A stretch of DNA of 64,000 nt. It comes from Bordetella petrii. Its GTDB lineage: Bacteria; Pseudomonadota; Gammaproteobacteria; Burkholderiales; Burkholderiaceae_B. Positions within the stretch are counted from its first letter, which is position 1, and each line of letters begins with the position of its first letter. Made by a program: the position numbers and the translations under genes. The DNA lies in assembly GCA_017745595.1 (NCBI GenBank), contig WMBV01000011.1, positions 85,191-149,190 on the forward strand, written 5' to 3'. The notes under the pieces were generated by a model that worked only from the letters and a program-made list of their open reading frames with translations, had not been told where the DNA came from and ran no database searches. Below, in pieces: positions 39,759-49,105 of this stretch.

Positions 39759-40352
39759 ATGATCGACAAAACCGACATCACGGGCCTGATACTCGCGGGC
39801 GGGCGCGGCAGCCGCATGGGCGGCGTCGACAAGGGCCTGCAGAATTACCAGGGCATGCCCATGGCCATACACGCTTTGCTGCGGCTGTCGCCGCAAGTGG
39901 GCCACGCCATGATCAACGCCAACCGCAACCTGGGCGCCTACGAAGCCATGGGCGTGCCGGTGTGGCCCGACACCCTGCCCGATTTCGCCGGCCCGCTGGC
40001 CGGGCTGGCGGTGGGCCTGGAACGCTGCGACACCCCCTACCTGGCCACCGTGCCCTGCGATTGCCCGCGCTTTCCGCTCGACCTGGTCGAACGCCTGGCC
40101 GCCGAACTCGACCACCACGACGCCGACATCGCCATGGCCGCCACGCGCCACAACGGCCAGCTGCGTACCCAGCCGGTGTTCTGCCTGATGAAAACCGCCC
40201 TGTTGCCCAGCCTGCTGACCTTCCTGCAAGGCGGGCAACGCAAGATCGACGCCTGGACGGCCCAGCATCGCTGCGTCGAAGTCTGCTTCGACGATGCGCA
40301 GGCGTTCGCCGGCGCCAACACGCTGGCCGAACTGCAACAACTCCAGCCATGA
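39759..40352 (+). CDS. mobA: Molybdenum cofactor guanylyltransferase MobA
   Basis: A 197-residue nucleotidyltransferase. The GTP-binding loop [19 protein letters not shown] is at the N-terminus, with [16 protein letters not shown] (metal aspartate region) and TQPVFCLMK in the middle. It attaches GMP to molybdopterin to make the MGD cofactor that FdhA needs. Its stop overlaps the moeA start (ATGA). Divergent from the mrp-fdh operon, so both sides of this intergenic region serve formate dehydrogenase production. Confidence 0.95.
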   Translation: MIDKTDITGLILAGGRGSRMGGVDKGLQNYQGMPMAIHALLRLSPQVGHAMINANRNLGAYEAMGVPVWPDTLPDFAGPLAGLAVGLERCDTPYLATVPCDCPRFPLDLVERLAAELDHHDADIAMAATRHNGQLRTQPVFCLMKTALLPSLLTFLQGGQRKIDAWTAQHRCVEVCFDDAQAFAGANTLAELQQLQP

Positions 40353-41641
40353 CCCGCCCCTTGCCTCCCAGCCTGGCGTCCATCGCCTCCTGCATCAGCG
40401 GCTACGATCCGGCCGCCCTGCCCGTGGCCCAGGCCCGCGCCTTCATCGACCAGCTCGTGCCGCGCGTGCGCGCCACCGAAATGCTGCCGCTGCGCTCGGC
40501 GCTGGGGCGCGTGCTGGCGCGCGACATCGTCTCGCACCTGAACGTGCCCGCGCACGACAATTCCGCCATGGACGGCTACGCGTTCGCGGGCCAGCAGCTG
40601 TCGGCCGACGCCGATACGGTGCTGCAGGTGGCCGGCAGCGGCCTGGCCGGCACCCCCTACACCGGCCAGGCGGGCGCCGGGCAATGCGTGCGCATCATGA
40701 CCGGCGCCATCATGCCCGCCGGCCTGGATACCGTGGTGCCGCAAGAATTCGTGCGCCAGGACGGCGACCGCATCGTCATCCCGGCCGGCGCCGTGCGCCC
40801 CGGCGACAACCGCCGCCTGGCCGGCGAAGACCTGGCCATCGACGACGCCGCGCTGGCCGCCGGCCGCATCCTGCGTCCGGCCGACATCGGCCTGCTGGCC
40901 TCGCTGGGCCAGGCCGAAGTGCCGGTACTGCGGCGCCTGCGCGTGGCATTCTTTTCCACCGGCAACGAATTGCGCTCCATCGGCGAACCGCTGGACGAAG
41001 GCTGCGTCTACGACAGCAACCGCTACACCCTGCATGGCATGCTGCAGCGCCTGGGCGTCGACCTGCTCGACCTCGGCGTGGTGCGCGACGACCCGCAGGC
41101 ATTGGCGGCGGCCTTCAGCACGGCCGCCGCCAGCGCCGACGCGGTCATCACCTCCGGCGGCGTCAGCGTGGGCGAAGCCGACCACACCAAGACCGTCATG
41201 GCGCAGTTGGGCGACGTCCTGTTCTGGCGCATCGCCATGCGGCCGGGCCGCCCCATGGCCATCGGCCGCATCCATGCCGAACACGGCGAGGCCATTCTGT
41301 TCGGCCTGCCCGGCAACCCGGTGGCGGTCATGGTCACGTTTTACGCACTGGTGCGCGATGCGCTGCTGGCCATGGCGGGCGCCGCGCAGCAGCCCATGCC
41401 GCTGCTGCGCTGCACCGCGGCGCGCGCCATCCGCAAGAAACCCGGCCGCACCGAATACCAGCGCGCCATCGTCACGCCGGCCCCCGATGGCGGCTGGCAG
41501 GCCAGCGTCACCGGTTCGCAAGGCTCGGGCATCCTGCGCAGCATGAGCCAGGCCAACGGCCTGATGGTGCTGCATCACGACCAGGGCGACGTCGCGGCGG
41601 GGCAACTGGTCGACGTCCTGCCCTTCGACAGCCTGCTTTGA
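40349..41641 (+). CDS. moeA: Molybdopterin molybdenumtransferase MoeA
   Basis: A 430-residue MoeA. Seen: [80 protein letters not shown] and [16 protein letters not shown], the standard order of motifs. It inserts metal (molybdate; tungstate in related enzymes) into adenylylated molybdopterin. Overlaps mobA by 4 nt and is followed by mobB after 21 nt. With a tungstate-type importer nearby, metal choice at this step is an open question. Confidence 0.95.
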   Translation: MTRPLPPSLASIASCISGYDPAALPVAQARAFIDQLVPRVRATEMLPLRSALGRVLARDIVSHLNVPAHDNSAMDGYAFAGQQLSADADTVLQVAGSGLAGTPYTGQAGAGQCVRIMTGAIMPAGLDTVVPQEFVRQDGDRIVIPAGAVRPGDNRRLAGEDLAIDDAALAAGRILRPADIGLLASLGQAEVPVLRRLRVAFFSTGNELRSIGEPLDEGCVYDSNRYTLHGMLQRLGVDLLDLGVVRDDPQALAAAFSTAAASADAVITSGGVSVGEADHTKTVMAQLGDVLFWRIAMRPGRPMAIGRIHAEHGEAILFGLPGNPVAVMVTFYALVRDALLAMAGAAQQPMPLLRCTAARAIRKKPGRTEYQRAIVTPAPDGGWQASVTGSQGSGILRSMSQANGLMVLHHDQGDVAAGQLVDVLPFDSLL

Positions 41642-41662
41642 ACGCCCTGTTACGAGCCCCGA

Positions 41663-42193
41663 ATGACAAGAATCATAGGCTTTGCCGGATGGAGCGGCGC
41701 GGGCAAGACCTCGCTGCTGACCAAGCTGATCCCCTGCCTGAAGGCGCGCGGCTATAGCGTATCCACCCTGAAGCACGCCCATCACGCCTTTGATATCGAC
41801 ACGCCGGGCAAAGATTCCTTCCGGCATCGCGAATCGGGCGCCACCGAAGTGCTGGTGGCCTCGTCGGCGCGCTGGGCCCTGATGCACGAGCTGCGCGGCG
41901 CCACCGAACCCGAATTGGGCCAGTTGCTGGGCGCCATGAGCCCGGTCGATTTCATCCTGGTCGAGGGCTTCAAGCGCAACGCCCACATCAAGATCGAAGT
42001 ACACCGGCAGGCCAACGGCAAGCCGTGGCTGTATCCCGACGACCCCAGCATCGGCGCCATCGCCAGCGACGTCGCGCCCGATGATGCGCCGATGCCGCGC
42101 GTGTCGCTCGACGACAGCGACGCCGTGGCCGACCTGGTCGAGGCCCTGGCCTGGCCGCTGGACGTGGCGGTGGCGCGGCTGGCAGGTGTCTGA
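41663..42193 (+). CDS. mobB: Molybdopterin-guanine dinucleotide biosynthesis adaptor MobB
   Basis: A 176-residue GTP-binding MobB. The P-loop GWSGAGKTSLLTKLIP, the TLKHAHHAFDIDTPGKDSFR stretch and FILVEGFKRNAHIKIEVHR are diagnostic. It assists MobA in MGD formation. The last codons (Gly-Val-stop) are read from the first arm of hairpin repeat copy 4: GGT GTC TGA. The original C-terminus may have been replaced by the repeat insertion, but the length is within the family range. Confidence 0.93.
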   Translation: MTRIIGFAGWSGAGKTSLLTKLIPCLKARGYSVSTLKHAHHAFDIDTPGKDSFRHRESGATEVLVASSARWALMHELRGATEPELGQLLGAMSPVDFILVEGFKRNAHIKIEVHRQANGKPWLYPDDPSIGAIASDVAPDDAPMPRVSLDDSDAVADLVEALAWPLDVAVARLAGV

Positions 42194-42274
42194 CTCCCGT
42201 CAGGGTGTCAGACACCGCCGCGTACCTAGACCGTCTACACGTAGCGGTGTCAGGCACCTGCGGAGCCTGACACC
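42185..42274. repeat. Paired-hairpin dispersed repeat, copy 4 (overlaps mobB stop)
   Basis: Inverted repeats at 42185-42216 (GGTGTCTGAC / GTCAGACACC) and 42246-42274 (GGTGTCAGGC / GCCTGACACC), 29 nt apart, between the convergent mobB and SDR genes. The TGA inside the first arm is the mobB stop codon. Confidence 0.88.
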
Positions 42275-42299
42275 TGGCAATGCGAACCGGGGCCGCCCG

Positions 42300-43061
42300 T
42301 CACGTCATATAGATGCCGCCGTTGATGTCTATGCAGGCGCCGTTGATATAGCTGGCGGCCTCGCCGGCCAGGAACACCACCAGCCCGCCGATCTCGGCGG
42401 GCTCGCCGAAGCGGCCGGCGGGAATCATGTTCAGGGTATCGGCCAGCAAGGCCGGATGCGTGGCGCGGGCCATCGCCGTGACAATGCGCCCCGGTGCCAC
42501 GCTGTTGACCGTGACGCCTTTTCCACCATACGCGCCGGCCAGGGCGCGGGTAAGGCCCAGCAACGCCGTCTTCGACGAATGGTAGTCCAGCCCCGACACC
42601 GGCACATAGGTACGCGCGGCCCGCGAAACAATATTGATGACGCGCCCGAAACCCTGTTGCGCCATCGCGGGCATCAGTTCGCGGCACAGGATAAAGGGCG
42701 CCGTCACGTTGATCCGATGCACGCGCTCCCACTGTTCGGTGGTGATCTCGGCCAGCGGAATCGGGCCGCCCTCGCCCTTGGGCGAGATCCCCGCGCAATT
42801 CACCAGCACGTCGCACGCCCCGCTGGCCTGCTGCAGGCACCAGCGAGCCGCGGCGACCAGTTGCGCCTCGTCGGCGACATCGACGACCCGCCCCTGCACG
42901 TGCCCGGACTGCGCGCTCAGCGCGCGAGCCACTTCGGCGACTCGTTCGCTCAGGTCCAGCAAGTAGACCCGATAGCCCGCCTGGGCCAGGCTGCCGGCGA
43001 TGGCCTGGCCGATGCCGCCGGCGCCGCCCGTGACCAGCGCCGATCGCCCGTTGGCTGTCAT
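42300..43061 (-). CDS. Short-chain dehydrogenase/reductase (SDR), copy A
   Basis: A 253-residue classical SDR. The cofactor loop is TGGAGGIGQAIA; NAG-type motif reads NCAGISPKGEGG, the catalytic serine region VSRAARTYVPVSG, and the tyrosine-lysine pair YHSSK. The C-terminus ends SYINGACIDINGGIYMT. It uses NAD(P)H to oxidise or reduce an alcohol/carbonyl. Closely related to the SDR at 47176 (shared AGISPK and TAPFILCR stretches). The ATG overlaps the stop of the upstream thiamine-diphosphate enzyme by 4 nt, so the two likely act in sequence, for example reduction of the product of the ThDP enzyme. Confidence 0.88.
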   Translation of the reverse strand: MTANGRSALVTGGAGGIGQAIAGSLAQAGYRVYLLDLSERVAEVARALSAQSGHVQGRVVDVADEAQLVAAARWCLQQASGACDVLVNCAGISPKGEGGPIPLAEITTEQWERVHRINVTAPFILCRELMPAMAQQGFGRVINIVSRAARTYVPVSGLDYHSSKTALLGLTRALAGAYGGKGVTVNSVAPGRIVTAMARATHPALLADTLNMIPAGRFGEPAEIGGLVVFLAGEAASYINGACIDINGGIYMT

Positions 43062-44812
43062 CCGGCAACCCCCGCCGTCTTGTTCGATGCCGGTGCGATG
43101 TCGGGCTTGGCATCGAAAGCGGCTATCAGCGCCTTGTAGGAAAGCCCGGTGGAAATGCGCGCATCGATCACCGAGGGCGCATCGGCCAGCAATGCCTCGC
43201 GCACCGCAGCGGCCAATTGTTCCGGCGTATCGACCCGCACACCGTGGCACCCCATGGCACGCGCGATGGCGGCGTGATCGAAATCGTGGAACTGGGCGGC
43301 GAAGGGGCCGCGGATGTGGGTCGACCACCCCAGCATCTGGTTGTTGAAGATCAGTGTGATGATGGGAATGCCTGCCTCGATGGCCGTCATGAGCCCGTTC
43401 ATCGACATGGAGAATCCGCCATCGCCGCAGACCGCGACCACGGGCTTATCGGGATGCACCAGCTTGGCGCCCATCGCGCCGGGGATGGCATAGCCCATGG
43501 GCCCCGCCCCCGCGGCCTGCAAAAAGCCGCCGGCTTCGCGCGTCTTGTAGTAGCGCATCATGAAAATGCGGTTTTCGCCGGCATCGCAGCATACGATCGC
43601 ATCGGATGGCAGCACATGCTGCAGCTCGGCAATCAGCCGCGGCGGCGACATCGGCAGCGCGGCGTCCTGGGCCTGGGCGGCTTCGGCCTCGGCATAGGGG
43701 CCGCGATAGGTCTTCGCGCGGGCGGCGCCCTGCCCATTCAGACCGTGGGCCGCTTCGCGCAAAGCCTCTAGTGCAATCGCCGCCTCGCCGATCACCACGT
43801 GATCGGCCGGAAAGCTCCAGGAAGCGTTGAGCGGTTCGATATCCAGCTGAATGAGCGTCTGGCGACGCGGATCGATGAGCGCCGGATTCTCGTATGCGGT
43901 ATCCGAGGCGGTAAGCTTGGTGCCCACCGCCACGATGACATCGGCTTCGGCGACGCAGGCATTGGCCGCCGGATGCCCGAACGTGCCGTACAGCCCCAGC
44001 GCCAGCGCATGCGTTTCGGCGAAGACGCCTTTTCCGGAAGGCGAAGTCACCACCGGAATGTCCAGGCCCTGCGCGAACGCGTGCAGCGCCGAGTACGCCT
44101 TGCCGATGCGCACGCCGTTGCCGGCAATGATGACGGGACGCCTGGCCGCCTTCAGCGCCTGGGCAGCCTGGGCGACGGATTGCGGATCGACGCAGGCGGG
44201 TTTGCGATTCAGGTAGGCTTGCGTGCGGTACAGGCGTGGCGCGTCGTCCTGTTTCACTTGGCCGCTGAAGGCAGAGATGCTGAACAGCACCGCCACGGGG
44301 CCGGGCTGGCCGGTGGTGGCATGCTTGATGGCCAGCTGGGTGGCATGCACCGCGCCAGCCGGATGATGGGCCTCGAATACTTGCTTGGCCACCCCCTTGA
44401 AGCTCAGGCGGGCATCCCAGCCGCCGTAGTCGCCGCGCCCGCTCTGATAAGGGCCATGCAGCGACAGGTCGGGGGTATCGCTGAAGTCGGTAAGCAGCAG
44501 CATCGGCGAACTGGACAAATGCGCTTCGATGGTTCCCAGCAGGCCGTTGCCCAGCACCCATGGCCCCTGCCCGACCAGCACGCCCGGCTTGCCCGTAAGC
44601 CGGCCATAGACCTCTGCCATCGCACTGCCCAGCGACTCTTCACGCACGAGCACGGTACGGATTTCGTCCTGGTATTTTTCCAGCGCCGCCCAGATGTGGC
44701 CGGAATGGCCGCCGGCAATGCCGAACACGGTATCGATGCCAGCCTCTTTCAATACCTGGACGACAGCGTGCGCGGCGTCGCGGGGGTCCTGCAGCAGCGG
44801 TGCGGTTGTCAT
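43058..44812 (-). CDS. Thiamine diphosphate-dependent enzyme (acetolactate synthase/decarboxylase-like)
   Basis: A 584-residue ThDP enzyme of the acetolactate synthase/benzoylformate decarboxylase superfamily. The N-terminal domain has VFGIAGGHSGHIWAALEKY and LVREESLGSAMAEVYGRLTG (contains the catalytic glutamate region), the middle domain IIAGNGVRIGKAYSAL, and the C-terminal domain the ThDP/Mg motif VCGDGGFSMSMNGLMTAIEA ending in IFNNQ. It forms or breaks C-C bonds next to a 2-oxo acid. The start ATG 44812 removes an arginine-rich, non-family upstream stretch. Cotranscribed with SDR copy A and divergent from a Bug receptor; substrate unknown. Confidence 0.87.
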   Translation of the reverse strand: MTTAPLLQDPRDAAHAVVQVLKEAGIDTVFGIAGGHSGHIWAALEKYQDEIRTVLVREESLGSAMAEVYGRLTGKPGVLVGQGPWVLGNGLLGTIEAHLSSSPMLLLTDFSDTPDLSLHGPYQSGRGDYGGWDARLSFKGVAKQVFEAHHPAGAVHATQLAIKHATTGQPGPVAVLFSISAFSGQVKQDDAPRLYRTQAYLNRKPACVDPQSVAQAAQALKAARRPVIIAGNGVRIGKAYSALHAFAQGLDIPVVTSPSGKGVFAETHALALGLYGTFGHPAANACVAEADVIVAVGTKLTASDTAYENPALIDPRRQTLIQLDIEPLNASWSFPADHVVIGEAAIALEALREAAHGLNGQGAARAKTYRGPYAEAEAAQAQDAALPMSPPRLIAELQHVLPSDAIVCCDAGENRIFMMRYYKTREAGGFLQAAGAGPMGYAIPGAMGAKLVHPDKPVVAVCGDGGFSMSMNGLMTAIEAGIPIITLIFNNQMLGWSTHIRGPFAAQFHDFDHAAIARAMGCHGVRVDTPEQLAAAVREALLADAPSVIDARISTGLSYKALIAAFDAKPDIAPASNKTAGVAG

Positions 44813-45110
44813 GCTTGATCCTGTATGCCTGCTTTCAATATGGAACACAGGGCGGCGGCGCGCGAAGAAAACCCGGTCGCGCATCCGCCGCCCCGACATC
44901 CGGAAGATTGTGCAAGCGCACAGGCGGGCTGGCAATTTTGGAATTTTCAACTTGCTTATAAGCGTCTTAAATGCGGCCGCGCCGATCGCGACCCAGGTTA
45001 AAGAGGCTTAATAACCAGCTTTGAAAATTGCAATAATCGTGGGGCCTTTCCTTCTTTAGACTATCCGGCACAGAGCGCTGGGCGCAATAGAAAATCCAAA
45101 GGAGGAAGAC
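44813..45110. other. 298-nt divergent intergenic region, AT-rich centre
   Basis: The region between the ThDP operon and the Bug receptor gene holds an AT-rich centre (about 44930-45060), including the small palindrome CTTATAAG and a TTGAAA at 45021-45026 without a convincing -10. A LysR regulator encoded at 46104 may act here. No gene seen. Confidence 0.4.
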
Positions 45111-46082
45111 ATGCAACCGTCACGCAGCACTTTCAAACCGCTGGCCAGGCTGTTCGCCCTGCTGGCAGCCTGCGCGCTGGCCCCGGCGGCGCACGCGGCA
45201 TACCCCGACAGGCCCATCAACATGGTGGTGAATTTCGGACCCGGCGGCGTCACCGACCTGATGGCCAGGGCGCTGGCATCGGGCATGGAAAAAGACCTGG
45301 GGCAGCCCGTGGTCATACAGAACAAACCAGGCGCCCTGGGCACGCTGGGCCCCGCGTATGTCGCCAAGCAGGCGCCCGACGGATACACGCTGGCGATCGT
45401 CTCCGCATCGGTGGTAACCACGACGCCGCACCTGATGGACGTCCCGGTCAAGCCCGAAGACCTCGTCCACGTGGCCGGCTTTGGCAAAAACCGCTATGGA
45501 ATCGTGGTGCGCGAAGACTCGCCTTTCAAGAAAGTGGCCGACCTGGTAGAGGCCGCCAAGGGCAAGCAGTCGGTATTTTTCGGGTCTCCGTCCACGCCCA
45601 ACAGCCTGATCTTTTTCGACCTGGGAAGGAAAACCGGCGGCAAGTTCGAACTGATTTCGTACAAGGCGGGCCCCGAGGCGTCGCTGGCGCTGCTGGGCGG
45701 CCAGGTCGCCGTGATCGCCGCCAACCCGCCCGATGTCATGAGCCACCTGCAAGCCGGCAAGCTGCGCCTGCTGGCCTCGGGCAGTTCGCAAAGGTGGCCG
45801 GAGTACCCGGACGTGCCGACCCTGAAAGAAGCGGGTTACGACGTATCGGTGGAAGCCTGGGCGGGCGTGGCGGTGCCGGCGGGTACCCCGCAAGCGGTGG
45901 TAGACAGGCTCGAAAGCAGTATGAAACGCGCGCTGGCCATGCCCGAGGTCCAGGCCAAGATCCGGCAGATCGGCGCCGACCCGGAGTTCATGGGCGGCAA
46001 GGCCTACACGCAGTACCTCATGCAAGAGCGCGAGAAAACCGGCGCCATCATCAAAGACGCGGGGATACCAAGAATCAAGTAG
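45111..46082 (+). CDS. Bug-family (TctC-like) periplasmic solute receptor
   Basis: A 323-residue tripartite-tricarboxylate-type receptor, of the family greatly expanded in Bordetella and relatives. A signal peptide (to about residue 30, HAA) is followed by YPDRPINMVVNFGPGGVTDL, where the PGG turn contacts the ligand carboxylate, QPVVIQNKPGALGTLG and KQAPDGYTLAIVSAS. Length is typical. Orphan receptor: no TctA/TctB permease genes nearby. AAAGGAGG precedes the ATG. Divergent from the ThDP/SDR operon and followed by a LysR gene, so presumably part of the same pathway. Confidence 0.92.
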   Translation: MQPSRSTFKPLARLFALLAACALAPAAHAAYPDRPINMVVNFGPGGVTDLMARALASGMEKDLGQPVVIQNKPGALGTLGPAYVAKQAPDGYTLAIVSASVVTTTPHLMDVPVKPEDLVHVAGFGKNRYGIVVREDSPFKKVADLVEAAKGKQSVFFGSPSTPNSLIFFDLGRKTGGKFELISYKAGPEASLALLGGQVAVIAANPPDVMSHLQAGKLRLLASGSSQRWPEYPDVPTLKEAGYDVSVEAWAGVAVPAGTPQAVVDRLESSMKRALAMPEVQAKIRQIGADPEFMGGKAYTQYLMQEREKTGAIIKDAGIPRIK

Positions 46083-46103
46083 AAGTCGTAGCATGCTGCA
46101 GCT

Positions 46104-46991
46104 ATGGACCTACAGCACATCAAAGCATTCGTGGCCGTCGCGCGCGAGGGCAACCTTACGCGCGCGGCCGACCGGCTGCATCTTACCCAGCCCGCCGTCA
46201 GCATCCAGCTGAAGAATTTCCAGCAAGACCTGGACTTGACCCTGCTGGTGCGCAGCAACAAGGGCCTGACGCTGACCAGCGACGGGGAAGAAATCCTGCC
46301 GCTGGCCGAGCGCGTGCTGGCCGCGGTAAGCCAGCTGCAAGAGCGCGCCTCGCACATGCAGGGCAGCCTGGGCGGAGAACTGTCCATCGGCACCACGATG
46401 AACCCCGAGATCACGCGCCTGGGGCCCTTCTTGCGCAACCTGGTCACCACCTATCCGCGCATCCGCACCAAGCTGCACCACGGAATGACCGGCCTGGCCA
46501 AGAGCGAGATCCTCAAAGGCGCGCTGGACGCCGGCTATTACGTGGCCGGGCCCGAAGAAACGTTGCCGCCCGAGCTTTATACCGAACACCTGACCGTCTT
46601 CACGCACTTCATCATCGCGCCGCAGGGCTGGCGGTCTCGCGTGGCCGGCAAAAGCTGGGAAGAACTGGCTCGCCTGCCATGGATCTGGCCCTACCCCAAC
46701 TCGGTCTACAACCGCCTGCTGTCGGCCCGGTTCAAGGCTCGCGGGCTGATCCCCAACATCGTCGCCGAAGCCGATGTCGAAGCGTCGATGCTGGACATGG
46801 TGCGCTGTGGCATGGGGCTGTCCCTGGCGCGCCAGCCCGTGGCCATTCGAGAAGCCGAAACGCACGGGCTCGTTTATCTCGACGAGCTTCCGCTGCCGTC
46901 GAACCTGTATTTCATCACCGCCGCCAGCCGCAAAGACGAATCGGCCATCGCGGCCGCATTCAAGGCGGTCAAGGATGCCTTTTCGGTTTAG
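46104..46991 (+). CDS. LysR-family transcriptional regulator
   Basis: A 295-residue LysR protein. The N-terminal HTH reads MDLQHIKAFVAVAREGNLTR followed by AADRLHLTQPAVSIQLKNFQ, and the remainder is the type 2 periplasmic-like effector domain (LGGELSIGTTMNPEITRLGP; CGMGLSLARQPVA near the end). It starts 21 nt after the Bug receptor in the same direction. It probably controls the surrounding ThDP/SDR/Bug genes; effector unknown. Confidence 0.92.
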   Translation: MDLQHIKAFVAVAREGNLTRAADRLHLTQPAVSIQLKNFQQDLDLTLLVRSNKGLTLTSDGEEILPLAERVLAAVSQLQERASHMQGSLGGELSIGTTMNPEITRLGPFLRNLVTTYPRIRTKLHHGMTGLAKSEILKGALDAGYYVAGPEETLPPELYTEHLTVFTHFIIAPQGWRSRVAGKSWEELARLPWIWPYPNSVYNRLLSARFKARGLIPNIVAEADVEASMLDMVRCGMGLSLARQPVAIREAETHGLVYLDELPLPSNLYFITAASRKDESAIAAAFKAVKDAFSV

Positions 46992-47175
46992 CGCCGGGCG
47001 CCGCGCCGCCGGCGATGCGAAATAACGAAGTTAAAAAACGCATTTAATAATTTATCAATAGGCACCCCCATTACGCGTCTCTAGAATTCGTGTTGCCACT
47101 TCCGGCATCCGGTGCGGCACTTGTCGCTGCACACCGAAAGCAGGCCCGATCCTGCCCGGAGATTTCTAAAAGAAA
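46992..47175. other. 184-nt spacer with AT-rich patch upstream of SDR copy B
   Basis: The stretch around 47020-47065 is strikingly AT-rich for this genome (runs such as TTAAAAAAC, TTTAATAATTTATCAATAGG) and is the likely promoter region of the SDR/Bug pair that follows. No exact -35/-10 pair is claimed. Confidence 0.35.
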
Positions 47176-47940
47176 ATGGGACCCAACACGAAGATCAGAA
47201 CCGCGCTGGTCACCGGTGCGTGCGGCGGCCTGGGCCAGGCCATTTCATTGCGCCTGTGCCAGGCGGGCCACCCCGTCTTGCTGCTGGACCTGGACGAGCG
47301 CGTGCACGCGCAAGCCCGGAACCTGGCGGACCAGGGCTATCAGGCGCGTGCGCTGATATGCGACATTACCGACGAAGCCGCCGTCAAGACGCTGTTCTCG
47401 CAGTTCGACGCGGAAGGCACGCGCGTGGACGTTCTGGTCAATAACGCCGGCATCTCGCCCAAGCGGCAAGGCAAGAGCCTGCCGCCCGACGAAATCAGCC
47501 TGGACGAATGGCAGGCCGTACTGAATGTGAACCTGACCGCCCCTTTCATCCTGTGCCGCAATGCCGCGTCGCGCATGCGCGCCAACGGCTGGGGAAGGAT
47601 CATCAACATGGCCTCGGTGGCCGGGCGCACCCGCTCGATGGTCTCGGGCGCCCACTATTCGGCCTCGAAGGCCGGATTGATCGGCTTTTCGCGATTTTTT
47701 GCCGCGCGCGTGGCCAAAGATGGCATCACGGTGAATTGCATCGCCCCGGGCACCATCAACGCGGGCCTGGGCGGGCAGCTCGACGCGCAGATGACCGAAA
47801 ACTACAAGACCAACATCCCGGTCGGCCGCATCGGCGAAGCACACGAGGTGGCCGCGATGGTCGCTTATCTGGCCAGCGAAGACACCAGCTTCGTCACCGG
47901 CGCCATTTTCGATATCAATGGCGGCTACTTCATGCCATAA
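47176..47940 (+). CDS. Short-chain dehydrogenase/reductase (SDR), copy B
   Basis: A 254-residue classical SDR. Cofactor loop TGACGGLGQAIS, NNAGISPKRQGK, INMASVAGRTRSMVSGAHYS ASK (Ser-Tyr-Lys triad), and C-terminal FVTGAIFDINGGYFMP. Sequence is close to SDR copy A (42300-43061), with shared DVLVN.AGISPK and N.TAPFILCR blocks, so the two probably act on related substrates or on opposite steps. It is followed 51 nt later by a second Bug receptor. AAAAGAAAATGGG surrounds the start; the ribosome site is weak. Confidence 0.88.
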   Translation: MGPNTKIRTALVTGACGGLGQAISLRLCQAGHPVLLLDLDERVHAQARNLADQGYQARALICDITDEAAVKTLFSQFDAEGTRVDVLVNNAGISPKRQGKSLPPDEISLDEWQAVLNVNLTAPFILCRNAASRMRANGWGRIINMASVAGRTRSMVSGAHYSASKAGLIGFSRFFAARVAKDGITVNCIAPGTINAGLGGQLDAQMTENYKTNIPVGRIGEAHEVAAMVAYLASEDTSFVTGAIFDINGGYFMP

Positions 47941-47991
47941 GCCGCGGCCGGCCAAGCCGCAACAATCGACACACCTGAGGAGACATACACC

Positions 47992-48954
47992 GTGAGGAAG
48001 CTTTTGCTCGCCGCGGCACTGCTTGCTGCCCTTCCCCTGCAAAGCCGGGCGGCCGATCCGTACCCGTCGCGTCCGGTCACGATCACCGTGCCCTTCGGCG
48101 CCGGCGCCTCGATCGGCAGCATCGCGCGCATCGTGGCCGAGAAACTGGCGGCGCGCCTGGGCCAGCCCTTCGTCGTGGAATACAAGCCCGGCGCCGGCGG
48201 CACCATCGGCTCGGCCCACGTTGCCGCGCAAAAACCCGACGGCTACTCGCTGCTGGTATCGGCTACGGGCACCATGTCGATCGCGCCGGTGCTCTACAAG
48301 AACCTGTCGTACAAGTCAGAAGACCTGACACCGGTGGCGCAGATGATGCGCGTGCCATTCGTGATCGCGTCCGGATCGGAGTTCAAGGGCAAGACACTGA
48401 ATGAACTGGTTGCGCAGATCAAGGCCGAGCCGGGCAAATACAACTTCGCCTCGACCGGCAACGGCACGCTGGTCCACCTGGGCGGCCAGTTGCTGTTGAA
48501 CCAGTTCGGCGGCAAGGCCGAGCACGTGCCTTATGCCGCGGGCTCGGAAGTGGCCGTGGCGTTGATTGCCGGCGACGTGCTGTTCAGCGTGGCGAACATT
48601 TCCACGGTGGCGCCCCACTTTGCCAGCGGGCGCATCAAGGCCCTGGCCGTGACCGGACCGGAACGGTTTCCTTTGCTGCCCGGCGTACCCACGGTGGCCG
48701 AAAGCGGCCTGAAGGATTTTTCGGTTCGGCACTATGTCGGAATTTTCGGCCCGCCCCGGCTGCCCGCCGATATCGCCGACAAGCTCAACAAGGAAATCGG
48801 CGAAATCCTGCGCGAGCCGGACGTCGAGGCAGCCTTCAAGACGCAGGGCGACCTGCCCGTGCCAGTCAGCCGCGATGCCTTTGCCCGGACGGTGGCCGAC
48901 GACGCCAAGGCGTGGAGCAGCCTGGCGCGCCAGATGAACCTGGCCGCCAACTGA
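47992..48954 (+). CDS. Bug-family (TctC-like) periplasmic solute receptor
   Basis: A 320-residue Bug receptor. Starts at GTG 47992, preceded by TGAGGAGA; signal peptide MRKLLLAAALLAALPLQSRA. Mature N-terminus DPYPSRPVTITVPFGAGASI carries the ligand turn, followed by QPFVVEYKPGAGGTIGSAHV and AQKPDGYSLLVSATG. Cotranscribed with SDR copy B. As with the other Bug genes here, no permease is adjacent, so it either shares one elsewhere or works in sensing. Confidence 0.9.
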   Translation: MRKLLLAAALLAALPLQSRAADPYPSRPVTITVPFGAGASIGSIARIVAEKLAARLGQPFVVEYKPGAGGTIGSAHVAAQKPDGYSLLVSATGTMSIAPVLYKNLSYKSEDLTPVAQMMRVPFVIASGSEFKGKTLNELVAQIKAEPGKYNFASTGNGTLVHLGGQLLLNQFGGKAEHVPYAAGSEVAVALIAGDVLFSVANISTVAPHFASGRIKALAVTGPERFPLLPGVPTVAESGLKDFSVRHYVGIFGPPRLPADIADKLNKEIGEILREPDVEAAFKTQGDLPVPVSRDAFARTVADDAKAWSSLARQMNLAAN

Positions 48955-49105
48955 CAACCGCGGCGCGGCGCTCGCGGGCAGCGAACCGCCCGCGCCGCCT
49001 TCAGAAAAATGTTACCGAAGGCTGTACTTCGGTGTTTGCGTAGCCAAGGTGGCGATGTAAAGTAGCTTCCCGCAAGCCAACCTTATTCTTGCGCAAGGAA
49101 GCCCT

